From: Paludibacteraceae bacterium
GTDB lineage: Bacteria; Bacteroidota; Bacteroidia; Bacteroidales; Paludibacteraceae
Reading direction: 5' to 3'
Assembly (NCBI GenBank): GCA_017439235.1
Contig: JAFSJN010000016.1
Location: forward strand, 1-64,000
DNA: 64,000 nucleotides
Below the pieces are notes generated by a model, which was not told the origin of the DNA, did no database searches, and saw nothing but the letters and a program-made list of their open reading frames with translations. This document shows, one piece after another, positions 43,049 through 53,780 of the stretch. The position numbers and the translations under genes are program-made. Positions within the stretch are counted from its first letter, which is position 1; each line of letters starts with the position of its first letter.

Positions 43049-43557
43049 TGGCAGAGGGATTAAGACATAGTAAGCTTATCCTGCGTAAGTTGGAGCCGAG
43101 TGACTTGCCTTACCTCTACCAATGGGAGAACGACGCGGCAGCGTGGTCCGACGGAGCGACGCACAACCCTCTCTCGCAGCAGGACTTGCGCGACTATATA
43201 GCCTCTACTACCGGCGACATCTACCGCGACGGGCAGTTGCGATTGATAGCCCAAGATGAGGAGCTGACGATAGGCTGTGCCGACCTCTTCGACCTGGACC
43301 CGCGTAACCGTAAAGCTGCTATAGGGTTATATGTGGCTCCCGAATACCGCGGGCAAGGGTATAGCGAAGATATCATGCAGCTATTGGAGGAGTATGCTTT
43401 TACGCACCTGAACCTACGACTGCTATATGCTATCATCCGTACAGACAACGCGCCTTGTACGGCACTATATGAAAAATGCGCGTACGTCCCCTCGTCGCCC
43501 TTACGTAACTGGACACTCGAGGCAGACGCTATACTTTGGCAGAAAACAAAACAATAA
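43048..43557 (+). CDS. GNAT family N-acetyltransferase
   Basis: 169 residues. The RimJ/RimL-like pattern LILRKLEPSDLPYLYQWEND begins the fold; the acetyl-CoA site is seen at GLYVAPEYRGQGYSEDIMQL and the family's ALYEKCAYV near the end. It may modify an amino sugar, an antibiotic or a protein N-terminus. ATG 43048 overlaps the HAD stop. Confidence 0.85.
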   Translation: MAEGLRHSKLILRKLEPSDLPYLYQWENDAAAWSDGATHNPLSQQDLRDYIASTTGDIYRDGQLRLIAQDEELTIGCADLFDLDPRNRKAAIGLYVAPEYRGQGYSEDIMQLLEEYAFTHLNLRLLYAIIRTDNAPCTALYEKCAYVPSSPLRNWTLEADAILWQKTKQ

Positions 43558-43562
43558 GGTTA

Positions 43563-43582
43563 TCAGGCATTTGTGGGCCTGA
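43563..43582 (+). other. Short hairpin in thrS leader
   Basis: TCAGGC (43563-43568) pairs with GCCTGA (43577-43582) between the GNAT stop and thrS. It might weakly terminate or protect the message. No T-box features, which would be unusual for this phylum. Confidence 0.25.
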
Positions 43583-43611
43583 AGACCGTAAACATTTGTA
43601 CGTTTATATAT

Positions 43612-45555
<1,944 letters not shown>

Positions 45556-45558
45556 AGG

Positions 45559-46185
45559 ATGCTCAAGCCTTATTGCATACCAGGTGTAATAGAGGCCGGT
45601 TGTGACGAAGCAGGCCGCGGACCACTCGCAGGGAGTGTGTTCGCGGCTGCCGTCATCCTTGATCCCAAGCATTTGGACGAGCCCGAATGGCAGATACTCA
45701 ACGACTCGAAACAGCTGACCGAGGCGCAGCGTAACCTGCTGCGGCCATTTATCGAGCAGCACGCTATGTCATGGGCGGTAGCTGAAGTGACGGCACAGGA
45801 GATAGACCGCATCAATATCCTTAACGCCAGCCTGTTATGCATGCATAGAGCCTTGGCGCAATTGGACCCGCAACCGCAACACATAGTAGTAGACGGCAAC
45901 CGATGGAAACCCTATATGCCGGCTGACCTGCCATTAGAGATACCTGCGCGTACTGTGGTGCATGGAGATGCTACTTATCTGTCTATTGCTGCCGCCTCCG
46001 TATTGGCTAAGACCTGGCGCGACGAATATATGCTCCGCCTGCATGAACAATATCCACAATACGGCTGGGATGCCAACAAAGGCTACCCCACAGCCGCCCA
46101 TTATGCCGCCATACAGCAGTACGGACCGACACCCTATCATCGCCTCACTTTTAATCTCAAATACGAGGCAGAAGCGAAAAAATAA
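45559..46185 (+). CDS. rnhB: Ribonuclease HII
   Basis: 208 residues. The active-site start AGCDEAGRGPLAGSV gives the Asp-Glu pair (D16, E17); a third carboxylate lies in VVDGNRW and a fourth in the AAASVLAKTWRDEYM helix. It cuts RNA in RNA-DNA hybrids and single ribonucleotides in DNA. It starts 3 bases after thrS. Confidence 0.95.
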   Translation: MLKPYCIPGVIEAGCDEAGRGPLAGSVFAAAVILDPKHLDEPEWQILNDSKQLTEAQRNLLRPFIEQHAMSWAVAEVTAQEIDRINILNASLLCMHRALAQLDPQPQHIVVDGNRWKPYMPADLPLEIPARTVVHGDATYLSIAAASVLAKTWRDEYMLRLHEQYPQYGWDANKGYPTAAHYAAIQQYGPTPYHRLTFNLKYEAEAKK

Positions 46186-46213
46186 AGTCTTTCGCTAAAA
46201 AATCCGATTTATA

Positions 46214-46264
46214 TTTGCATATATGCAAAAAGTTTTGTACCTTTGCACGTTAATTTGTGCAAAG
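46214..46264 (+). promoter_or_regulatory. V-ATPase operon promoter with two palindromes
   Basis: TTTG (46214-46217), 20 bases, TACCTTTGC (46238-46246). The -33 element is the left half of the perfect palindrome TTTGCATATATGCAAA (46214-46229). The -7 element runs into CTTTGCAC (46241-46248), mirrored as GTGCAAAG (46257-46264) after 8 bases. Both promoter boxes thus lie in dyad-symmetric DNA, the layout of repressor sites. Confidence 0.65.
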
Positions 46265-46305
46265 AGCACACACTATATCTCACGCAAGAATAAAATTTCG
46301 AATAT

Positions 46306-46890
46306 ATGAAACTGGAAGAACTGACCAACAAAATCTACGCAGAAGGCGTAGAGAAAGGAAATGCCGAGGCTCGCGACATCGTAGCTAAGGCGGAAGAGAA
46401 AGCTAAAGCCATTATCGCTAAGGCTGAACAAGAGGCTGCCGCTATCGTGGAGAAAGCAAACAAGAAAGCCGAAGAGACGGACGCTCACACCCGTAGCGAG
46501 TTGCGTATGTATGCCGAGCAGAGCGTGAATGCCCTGAAGACCGAAGTGGCTAACCTGCTCACCGGTGCTATTACCGAGGCCAACGTAAAAGCAGCTGCCG
46601 TAGATGCTAAGTTTATGCAAGGCATCATCACCAAGATGGCTGAGGCTATGGCTAAGGAAGGTAAAGTCGAGATTGAAGCTAAGGATGCCGAGGCGCTCAA
46701 AAAATACTTTGCCGCTAACGCCAAAGGCCTGCTCGACAAGGGCGTGACCATTAACGAGGTCAAAGGTCTGAAGACCGATTTCCAAATCAAACCCGAGAAG
46801 GGTGGGTATAAACTGGCTTTCGGCGAACGTGAGTTTGTAGCTTACTTCCAAGAGTTCCTACGTCCTCAACTTGTAGAACTGCTGTTCTAA
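46306..46890 (+). CDS. atpE: V-type ATP synthase subunit E
   Basis: 194 residues. A long N-terminal helix rich in Ala, Lys and Glu (ARDIVAKAEEKAKAIIAKA, about 15-60) forms the peripheral stalk; the C-terminal globular part includes the Tyr/Phe-rich end. Subunit E connects the catalytic head to the membrane part in the complex. First gene of the V-ATPase operon. Confidence 0.85.
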   Translation: MKLEELTNKIYAEGVEKGNAEARDIVAKAEEKAKAIIAKAEQEAAAIVEKANKKAEETDAHTRSELRMYAEQSVNALKTEVANLLTGAITEANVKAAAVDAKFMQGIITKMAEAMAKEGKVEIEAKDAEALKKYFAANAKGLLDKGVTINEVKGLKTDFQIKPEKGGYKLAFGEREFVAYFQEFLRPQLVELLF

Positions 46891-46891
46891 T

Positions 46892-47419
46892 ATGACCTAC
46901 GAATGTTTATTGGCAGGGCTGCCTGAGTTACAATCGGGTGAGAAGGCTCCTATGACGATGGAGGCGTTAGAGGCCTTATTGGCAGAGACGCTGACGGAGG
47001 CGGATACGAAACAGTTGCGCCTCCTGCAGCTCCGTGCTACTAAGGGCGCCTGTGCTTTCGTGCGCGACTGGGTGGCGTTCAATACCGACCTCAATAATGT
47101 GCTCACGGCTGAAGTGTGCCGCAAGCACGGCTTGGACCCGCATAAGTTTACCATCGGGGAGATGCCCGACGATGTGGAGCCGGAAGTGAAAGAGTTGTCT
47201 ACGATAGCCGACCTCTACGAGCGTGAACGCAAGCAGGACGCTATCCGCTTTGCCTGGCTCGAGGAACGTACACGCGGTATATATTTCAGTTTGGAGAACA
47301 TCCTGGCCTATTACCTGCAGTTGCAGATGCTCTGCCGCTGGGATGCACTCAACGTGGAAACAGGCGAGACCGTCTTCCGCGAGTTGGTTGCCGACTTTAA
47401 GAAAGGCATCACTCTGTAA
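46892..47419 (+). CDS. DUF2764 protein of V-ATPase operon
   Basis: 175 residues, largely helical (TMEALEALLAETLTEADTKQ; IADLYERERKQDAIRFAWLEE; ENILAYYLQLQMLCRWD). The DUF2764 family is found in bacterial V-ATPase operons of Bacteroidota and spirochaetes at the place taken by subunit C elsewhere. It likely fills the role of the central-stalk socket (subunit C/d) that joins the K ring to the rotor; this is inference from gene position. It begins 1 base after atpE. Confidence 0.8.
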   Translation: MTYECLLAGLPELQSGEKAPMTMEALEALLAETLTEADTKQLRLLQLRATKGACAFVRDWVAFNTDLNNVLTAEVCRKHGLDPHKFTIGEMPDDVEPEVKELSTIADLYERERKQDAIRFAWLEERTRGIYFSLENILAYYLQLQMLCRWDALNVETGETVFRELVADFKKGITL

Positions 47420-47444
47420 TATCGATAATAAATAGTACAAAAAT

Positions 47445-49205
47445 ATGACACAAGGAAAAGTAAAGGGTATCATCTCGAACCTGGTTACCGTTCAGGTAGA
47501 TGGGCCCGTAGCACAAAATGAGATTGCCTACATCACGGTGGGAGGCAAGACCCGACTGATGGCCGAGGTAATCAAAGTGACCGGCGAGAATGTCTACGTC
47601 CAGGTCTTTGAATCGACCCGCGGACTCAAAGTCGGCGATACAGTAGAGTTTACCGGCCATATGCTGGAGGTGACGTTAGGTCCCGGTCTGCTCAGTCGTA
47701 ACTACGACGGTTTGCAGAACGACCTGGATAAACTGACCGGTGTATTCCTCAAACGTGGTGAGTACAACTTCCCGCTCGACAAAGAGAAACTGTGGAAGTT
47801 TGAACCGATAGCCAAAGTGGGCGACAAAGTAGAAGCCGCCGCTTGGCTGGGTGAGGTAGATGAGAACCATCAACCGCATAAGATTATGGTGCCCTTTGTA
47901 TTTGAAGGCACCTATACCGTTAAATCTATCGTTAAGGCCGGCGAGTACCGCGTTGAGGACCAGATAGCCGTGCTGACCGATGCAGAAGGTAACGACCATG
48001 TAGTGACGATGGTGCAGAAATGGCCTGTTAAGAAAGCCATCCTGGCCTATAAGTCCAAACCGCGCCCGTTCAAATTGCTGGAGACGGGTGTGCGTACCAT
48101 AGATACCGCTAATCCTATCTGCGAAGGCGGTACCGGCTTTATCCCCGGTCCTTTCGGAACAGGTAAGACCGTGCTCCAACATGCTATCTCCAAGCAGGCT
48201 GAAGCCGATATCGTGATTATCGCCGCCTGCGGTGAACGTGCCAACGAGGTAGTAGAGACCTTTACCGAGTTCCCGGAATTGGAAGACCCCCATACAGGAC
48301 GCAAACTGATGGAGCGTACGATCATTATCGCCAATACGTCGAATATGCCTGTTGCCTCTCGTGAGGCTTCGGTATATACGTCGATGACGATAGCTGAATA
48401 TTATCGTTCGATGGGTCTGCGTGTATTGCTGATGGCCGACTCGACCTCTCGTTGGGCACAAGCTTTGCGTGAGATGTCCAACCGTATGGAGGAGTTGCCC
48501 GGTCAGGACGCCTTCCCGATGGACCTGAGTGCTATCATCGGCGCCTTCTACGCACGCGCCGGCTACGTATACCTCAATAACGGTGCAACAGGTTCGGTAA
48601 CCTTCTTGGGTACTGTATCGCCTGCCGGCGGTAACCTGAAAGAGCCTGTTACCGAAGGTACGAAGAAAGTGGCCCGCTGCTTCTACGCATTGGAGCAGGC
48701 GCGTGCCGACCGCAAGCGTTACCCGGCAGTTAATCCTATTGACTCGTATAGTAAATATATCGAATATCCTGAGTTTGAGGAATATATCTCCAAACTGATT
48801 GACGACCAATGGTTGGGTAAGGTTAACGACATGAAGACCTATCTGCAACGCGGTAAGGATATCCAGGAACAAATCAATATCTTAGGTGACGACGGTGTAC
48901 CTGTTGATTACCACGAGGAGTTCTGGAAAGCCGAGGTCATCGACTTCGTCATCCTGCAGCAAGATGCCTTCGATAAGATAGATGCTGTCTGCCCGCTGGA
49001 GCGTCAACGTTATATGTTGGATATCGTTATGGATATCTGCCGTCACGATTACGACTTCGATGTGTTTACCGAGGTGAGCGAGTATTTCAAACGCGTCATC
49101 AACCTGTGTAAGCAGATGAACTACTCTGAGTTCCATAGCAAGGAGTTCGAGGATTACAAGGTTAAGTTGGATGAGTTACTGGCAGAGAAGCAGATCGCTG
49201 CTTAA
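47445..49205 (+). CDS. atpA: V-type ATP synthase subunit A (catalytic)
   Basis: 586 residues. Walker A GPFGTGKTV (about 235-243) and the catalytic Glu region in CGERANEVVE are intact. The long insertion typical for V/A-type A subunits precedes the P-loop (WKFEPIAKVGDKVEAAAWLG). The SMTIAEYYRSMGLRVLLMADSTSRW stretch is diagnostic (16-residue pieces of it are near invariant). It hydrolyses or makes ATP in the A3B3 head. Confidence 0.97.
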   Translation: MTQGKVKGIISNLVTVQVDGPVAQNEIAYITVGGKTRLMAEVIKVTGENVYVQVFESTRGLKVGDTVEFTGHMLEVTLGPGLLSRNYDGLQNDLDKLTGVFLKRGEYNFPLDKEKLWKFEPIAKVGDKVEAAAWLGEVDENHQPHKIMVPFVFEGTYTVKSIVKAGEYRVEDQIAVLTDAEGNDHVVTMVQKWPVKKAILAYKSKPRPFKLLETGVRTIDTANPICEGGTGFIPGPFGTGKTVLQHAISKQAEADIVIIAACGERANEVVETFTEFPELEDPHTGRKLMERTIIIANTSNMPVASREASVYTSMTIAEYYRSMGLRVLLMADSTSRWAQALREMSNRMEELPGQDAFPMDLSAIIGAFYARAGYVYLNNGATGSVTFLGTVSPAGGNLKEPVTEGTKKVARCFYALEQARADRKRYPAVNPIDSYSKYIEYPEFEEYISKLIDDQWLGKVNDMKTYLQRGKDIQEQINILGDDGVPVDYHEEFWKAEVIDFVILQQDAFDKIDAVCPLERQRYMLDIVMDICRHDYDFDVFTEVSEYFKRVINLCKQMNYSEFHSKEFEDYKVKLDELLAEKQIAA

Positions 49206-49265
49206 TTTAGGATTTCTTTTCATTGCGGAACGTTTATTTCAAATTTAAAATTTAAATTTTGAATT

Positions 49266-50594
49266 ATGGCTAAAGCATTTCAAAAGATATACACACAAAT
49301 TACCGCCATCACTAAAGCGACTTGCTCGCTGCGTGCAGAAGGCGTAGGTAACGATGAGTTGGCCACTGTCAACGGTAAACTGGCTCAGGTAGTAAAAATC
49401 ATGGGCGACGAGATAACCCTGCAGGTGTTCCAAGGTACGGAAGGTATTCCGACTAACGCCGAGGTGGTGTTCTTGGGTAAGGCTCCTTCGCTTAAGGTGA
49501 GCGACCAACTGGCCGGACGTTTCTTTAACGCTTACGGCGATCCTATCGATGGCGGACCGGCTATCGAAGGTAAGGAGATTGAGATTGGCGGTCCATCCGT
49601 GAATCCTGTTCGTCGTAAACAGCCGTCGGAACTGATTGCTACCGGTATCGCCGGTATCGACCTGAATAATACGTTGGTATCCGGTCAGAAAATTCCTTTC
49701 TTTGCCGATCCCGACCAGCCCTATAACCAAGTGATGGCTAATGTGGCCCTGCGTGCCCAGGTAGATAAGATTATCCTCGGCGGCATGGGACTGACCAACG
49801 ATGACTATCTGTACTTCAAGAACGTCTTTGCTAACGCCGGCGTGCTTGATCGTATTGTGTCGTTCGTTAATACCACGGAGAACCCGGCTGTAGAACGTCT
49901 GTTGATTCCTGATATGGCTTTGGCTGCGGCTGAGTATTTCGCCGTAGAGAAGCATCAGAAAGTATTGGTTCTGCTTACCGATATGACTCTCTATGCTGAC
50001 GCATTGGCTATCGTAAGTAACCGTATGGACCAGATTCCGTCTAAGGACTCGATGCCCGGTTCGCTCTATTCCGATTTGGCTAAGATTTACGAGAAAGCCG
50101 TTCAGTTCCCCGAGGAAGCCGGTGGCGGTTCGATTACCATTATTGCCGTAACGACTTTGTCGGGTGGCGATATCACACACGCTATCCCCGATAATACCGG
50201 TTATATTACCGAAGGTCAGCTTTATCTGCGTCGTGACTCCGATATCGGTAAAGTCATTGTTGACCCGTTCCGTTCGCTCTCGCGTCTGAAACAGTTAGTA
50301 GCCGGTAAGAAGACCCGCGAAGATCATCCGCAAGTGATGAACGCCGCCGTACGTCTGTATGCCGATGCCGCTAATGCCAAGACCAAACAGGAGAACGGTT
50401 TCGACCTGACCGACTACGATGAGCGCTGCCTGAAGTTCGCTAAGGAGTATTCTAACTCTATCTTGGCTATTGACGTGAATATCAATACCGTAGAGATGCT
50501 GGATATCACTTGGGGACTGTTTGCTAAGTATTTCAAACCGGAAGAGGTTAACATCAAACAAGCCCTTATTGACAAATATTGGCCTAAGGCTTAA
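49266..50594 (+). CDS. atpB: V-type ATP synthase subunit B
   Basis: 442 residues, the non-catalytic nucleotide subunit of the A3B3 head. It shows the B-type fold without a canonical Walker A at the P-loop position (FADPDQPYNQVMANV), then LLTDMTLYADAL and GGSITIIAVTTLSGGDITHA. The 60-base gap after atpA is AT-rich (a repeated TTTAAATTT stretch) and lacks a -7 consensus. Confidence 0.96.
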   Translation: MAKAFQKIYTQITAITKATCSLRAEGVGNDELATVNGKLAQVVKIMGDEITLQVFQGTEGIPTNAEVVFLGKAPSLKVSDQLAGRFFNAYGDPIDGGPAIEGKEIEIGGPSVNPVRRKQPSELIATGIAGIDLNNTLVSGQKIPFFADPDQPYNQVMANVALRAQVDKIILGGMGLTNDDYLYFKNVFANAGVLDRIVSFVNTTENPAVERLLIPDMALAAAEYFAVEKHQKVLVLLTDMTLYADALAIVSNRMDQIPSKDSMPGSLYSDLAKIYEKAVQFPEEAGGGSITIIAVTTLSGGDITHAIPDNTGYITEGQLYLRRDSDIGKVIVDPFRSLSRLKQLVAGKKTREDHPQVMNAAVRLYADAANAKTKQENGFDLTDYDERCLKFAKEYSNSILAIDVNINTVEMLDITWGLFAKYFKPEEVNIKQALIDKYWPKA

Positions 50595-50602
50595 GTAATT
50601 AT

Positions 50603-51226
50603 ATGGCTATAACGTATCAATTCAATAAAACCTCTCTGCAAGGCCTTGAGAAGAACCTCAAGATGCGGCAACGCACTCTGCCTACGCTTCAGAGCAAAGA
50701 ATCGGCTCTCCGCCTGGAAGTTAAACGGGCGAAGGATGAGATAAAAGCTCTGGACGAGGAAGTGAATCGCCGTATCAGGGACTACGACAGGATGATGGCA
50801 TTATGGGGTGAGTTTGATACTACACTTATCCACGTAGACGATGTGCGTATGAGCATCAAAAAGATTGCCGGCGTACGCGTTCCCGTATTGGATGAGGTGG
50901 TTTATTCGACACGCCCGTTCAATATCTTCTCCTCGCCCAAGTGGTTCTATGACGGCTTCGAACAACTCAAGGCTATAGCAGAAGTAGGTATTCGTCAGGA
51001 GTTCGTCCGCCGCAAAGTAGACCTGCTGGAGTATGCCCGCAAAAAGACCACCCAGAAGGTGAATTTGTTTGAGAAGGTGCAGATACCGGGCTATCAGGAT
51101 GCTATTCGCAAAATCAAACGTTTCATGGAGGACGAAGAGAACCTGAATAAATCGAGTCAGAAAATCGTCAAGAGCAAGCGTGAGGCGGAAGCTCGTATGG
51201 CAGAAGAAAGGAGGGTACAAGCATGA
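50603..51226 (+). CDS. atpD: V-type ATP synthase subunit D
   Basis: 207 residues, the central rotor shaft. Two long antiparallel helices at the ends (LQSKESALRLEVKRAKDEI near the start and KIKRFMEDEENLNKSSQKIV near the end) and a short middle domain fit the family. Stop and next start overlap (ATGA). Confidence 0.93.
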   Translation: MAITYQFNKTSLQGLEKNLKMRQRTLPTLQSKESALRLEVKRAKDEIKALDEEVNRRIRDYDRMMALWGEFDTTLIHVDDVRMSIKKIAGVRVPVLDEVVYSTRPFNIFSSPKWFYDGFEQLKAIAEVGIRQEFVRRKVDLLEYARKKTTQKVNLFEKVQIPGYQDAIRKIKRFMEDEENLNKSSQKIVKSKREAEARMAEERRVQA

Positions 51227-52980
51227 TTACGCAAATGAAGAAATACACCTTCCTGGTATTAGCTTCGGCCTATGATCGTTTCTTGGAGCAATTGCGTGAG
51301 GCCGGCGTGGTACACGTGACTCTGCGTGCCGAAGGTGTTGCTGAGAACGAAGAACTGCAGACCGCTTTGGCGCGTGCTGACGAATTGCAGCACATCCTTC
51401 ATCAGGGTGCACCCGACCAACTGCTCAAGGAAGTAGCAGATGTCGAACAACGTATCGCTGCTACCAAGCGTGAACTCGAACGTATGCGCGTGTGGGGCAA
51501 TTTCTCGCACGATAAGTTGGAGGCCTTACGGGCTGCCGGATATACGCTGCGTTACTATATCTGTCCTAAATCGCGCTTCGCGGACGAGTGGGGTATTCTT
51601 ATCTTCGAGGATAAGTCCACCGCCTACTTTGTGACAGTCAATAATCCTCTCCCCGAAGAGACCGGCGCTATCGAACAGCAGCTCAATACCCATTGTGCTA
51701 CTGAATTGGAGAAAGATATCGAGGCCCTCAACGGCTTATTGGTAGCCGCTAAGGCACGTATCGAAGCTTGGCAGTTGGCCAATACGGAGAAACTAAAAGC
51801 CGAATTGATTGAAGTTAAGCAACAGATTGATTGGCAGCGTGTTTCGCTATCTTCGGATACCGAAGCTGAAGGTTCACTCAAACTCTTGGAGGGCTTCTGC
51901 CCCTTAGACCAATGTGCCGACCTCGAGGCTATGCTTGCCGGTCAGGACTGTTACTACGAGGCCGAAGATCCGCAGCCCGAAGATGCCACGCCAATTAAGT
52001 TGCGCAACAACTGGTTCACGCGTCTGTTCGAATGCCTGACCGGAATGTACGGCTGGCCTAACTACGGCGAGTTTGACCCGACACCTATCCTCGGTCCGTT
52101 CTTCCTGCTCTTCTTCGCCTTGTGTATCGGCGATGCAGGTTACGGATTATTGCTCATCCTCATCGGAGCACTTATCTACAAAGGTAAACTCAAAATCGAC
52201 ATGTTTGACGGCCTGGGAGGCATTATTATGGCCTTAGGTGTCGGTTCGGCTGTCGTGGGTTACCTGATGGGAGGCTTCTTCGGCATTAATCTCTATACGG
52301 CAGAGTGGTTCCCCGAGTCGGCTAAGTGCGTGATGTTCAACAACCTGGGTGTCAACGGCAAGATAGGCGAATACGACGTGATGATGGTCTTGGCCCTCGT
52401 CATTGGTGTATTCCATATATGCTTGGCTATGACTATTAAAGCTATTAGCTATACCCTTCGTTTTGGCTTCAAAGAGACCCTGTCTGTATGGGGCTGGCTG
52501 CTGCTTATCGTTGGTAGTTTGATTACGATCATCCTGACGATGACGACGCTTATCTCTATAGATGCTGCCAAAATAGCGCTGATAGTTATCGCAGCCATCT
52601 CGGCTATAGGTATCTTCCTGCTCAATAAGTTCGGACGCAATCCGCTTATCAATATCGGGTCCGGATTATGGGATACTTATCAGATGGCCACAGGCCTCTT
52701 GGGCGATGTGCTCTCCTATATCCGTCTCTATGCCCTCGGCTTAGCGGGCGGAATGTTGGGCGCAGCCTTCAACCAACTCGGTACGCAGGTGTTGGGTGAG
52801 AATCCCAATATAGGAACGTGGATAGGCTTTATCCTCATCGTCACCTTTGGTCACGTCCTCAACTTGCTAATGGCTTGTCTGGGCGCATTCGTCCACCCCT
52901 TGCGTCTCTCGTTCGTCGAGTACTTCAAGAACGCAGGATACGAAGGCACAGGTAAACTGTATACACCTTTTAAAAAATAA
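51223..52980 (+). CDS. V-type ATP synthase subunit I
   Basis: 585 residues, the stator subunit beside the K ring. The N-terminal cytosolic half (about 1-265) holds coiled coils (QRIAATKRELERMRVWGNFS); the C-terminal half has 7-8 membrane helices with FFALCIGDAGYGLLL and the conserved DVLSYIRLYALGLAGG containing the Arg that faces the ring carboxylate. It is shorter than eukaryotic subunit a, as usual in bacteria. Confidence 0.95.
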   Translation: MITQMKKYTFLVLASAYDRFLEQLREAGVVHVTLRAEGVAENEELQTALARADELQHILHQGAPDQLLKEVADVEQRIAATKRELERMRVWGNFSHDKLEALRAAGYTLRYYICPKSRFADEWGILIFEDKSTAYFVTVNNPLPEETGAIEQQLNTHCATELEKDIEALNGLLVAAKARIEAWQLANTEKLKAELIEVKQQIDWQRVSLSSDTEAEGSLKLLEGFCPLDQCADLEAMLAGQDCYYEAEDPQPEDATPIKLRNNWFTRLFECLTGMYGWPNYGEFDPTPILGPFFLLFFALCIGDAGYGLLLILIGALIYKGKLKIDMFDGLGGIIMALGVGSAVVGYLMGGFFGINLYTAEWFPESAKCVMFNNLGVNGKIGEYDVMMVLALVIGVFHICLAMTIKAISYTLRFGFKETLSVWGWLLLIVGSLITIILTMTTLISIDAAKIALIVIAAISAIGIFLLNKFGRNPLINIGSGLWDTYQMATGLLGDVLSYIRLYALGLAGGMLGAAFNQLGTQVLGENPNIGTWIGFILIVTFGHVLNLLMACLGAFVHPLRLSFVEYFKNAGYEGTGKLYTPFKK

Positions 52981-53001
52981 ATTATACACTTGAAATTATA
53001 A

Positions 53002-53445
<444 letters not shown>

Positions 53446-53537
53446 GATAGACGAGCGTTACAGGCTTAACGAAAGCCGGTGAAGAGGGTAGATTTGCTGA
53501 TTTTTTGAACAAAAGTAACAAAAAGTTACCGAAATAT

Positions 53538-53572
53538 TTGGTAGTTTCAAAAAAAAGCAGTACCTTTGCACC
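53538..53572 (+). promoter_or_regulatory. Promoter of tRNA-Ala
   Basis: TTTG (53538-53541), 20 bases, TACCTTTGC (53562-53570). Bases 53547-53572 are the same 26-mer found before tRNA-Thr. The preceding 53446-53537 holds only a small GTAAC/GTTAC hairpin. Confidence 0.8.
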
Positions 53573-53587
53573 CGCTTTCGAGCCAAT

Positions 53588-53660
53588 GGGGTACTAGCTC
53601 ATCTGGTAGAGCGCAACAATGGCATTGTTGAGGTGAGGAGTTCGAGTCTCCTGTGCTCCA
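53588..53660 (+). tRNA. tRNA-Ala (anticodon GGC)
   Basis: A 73-base cloverleaf: acceptor GGGGTAC/GTGCTCC contains the G3-U70 wobble pair that marks alanine tRNAs; D arm GCTC/GAGC; anticodon stem CAACA/TGTTG with loop ATGGCAT giving GGC; T arm AGGAG/CTCCT. CCA is not encoded. A prophage integrase follows 120 bases later, so its 3' part is the likely attachment site. Confidence 0.95.
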
Positions 53661-53743
53661 CTTTCCCCGTCAATAAAGGGCTCCGCCGAAATCGTGAAAA
53701 AAAATCGGCACGAAATCGGCACAAAAAATTAGTGGTAATATAA

Positions 53744-53777
53744 TTTTCTTACTCTGCCAGATGGTGGGGTAAGAAAA
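53744..53777 (+). promoter_or_regulatory. Inverted repeat over integrase translation start
   Basis: TTTTCTTAC (53744-53752) pairs with GTAAGAAAA (53769-53777) across 16 bases. The right arm ends 3 bases before the integrase ATG. The repeat could bind a repressor or excisionase, or hide the ribosome site in the RNA. Two direct copies of ATCGGCAC just before it (53704 and 53715) may be arm-type sites. Confidence 0.4.
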
Positions 53778-53780
53778 AAA

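Noticed and set aside
43563-43582. T-box or other tRNA-sensing leader for thrS
   Set aside because: Only one short hairpin is seen, none of the conserved T-box sequence, and such leaders are not usual in Bacteroidota.
47676-48872. 398-codon minus-strand frame opposite the V-ATPase A subunit
   Set aside because: Antisense shadow of a strongly conserved gene, no start signal or family motif.
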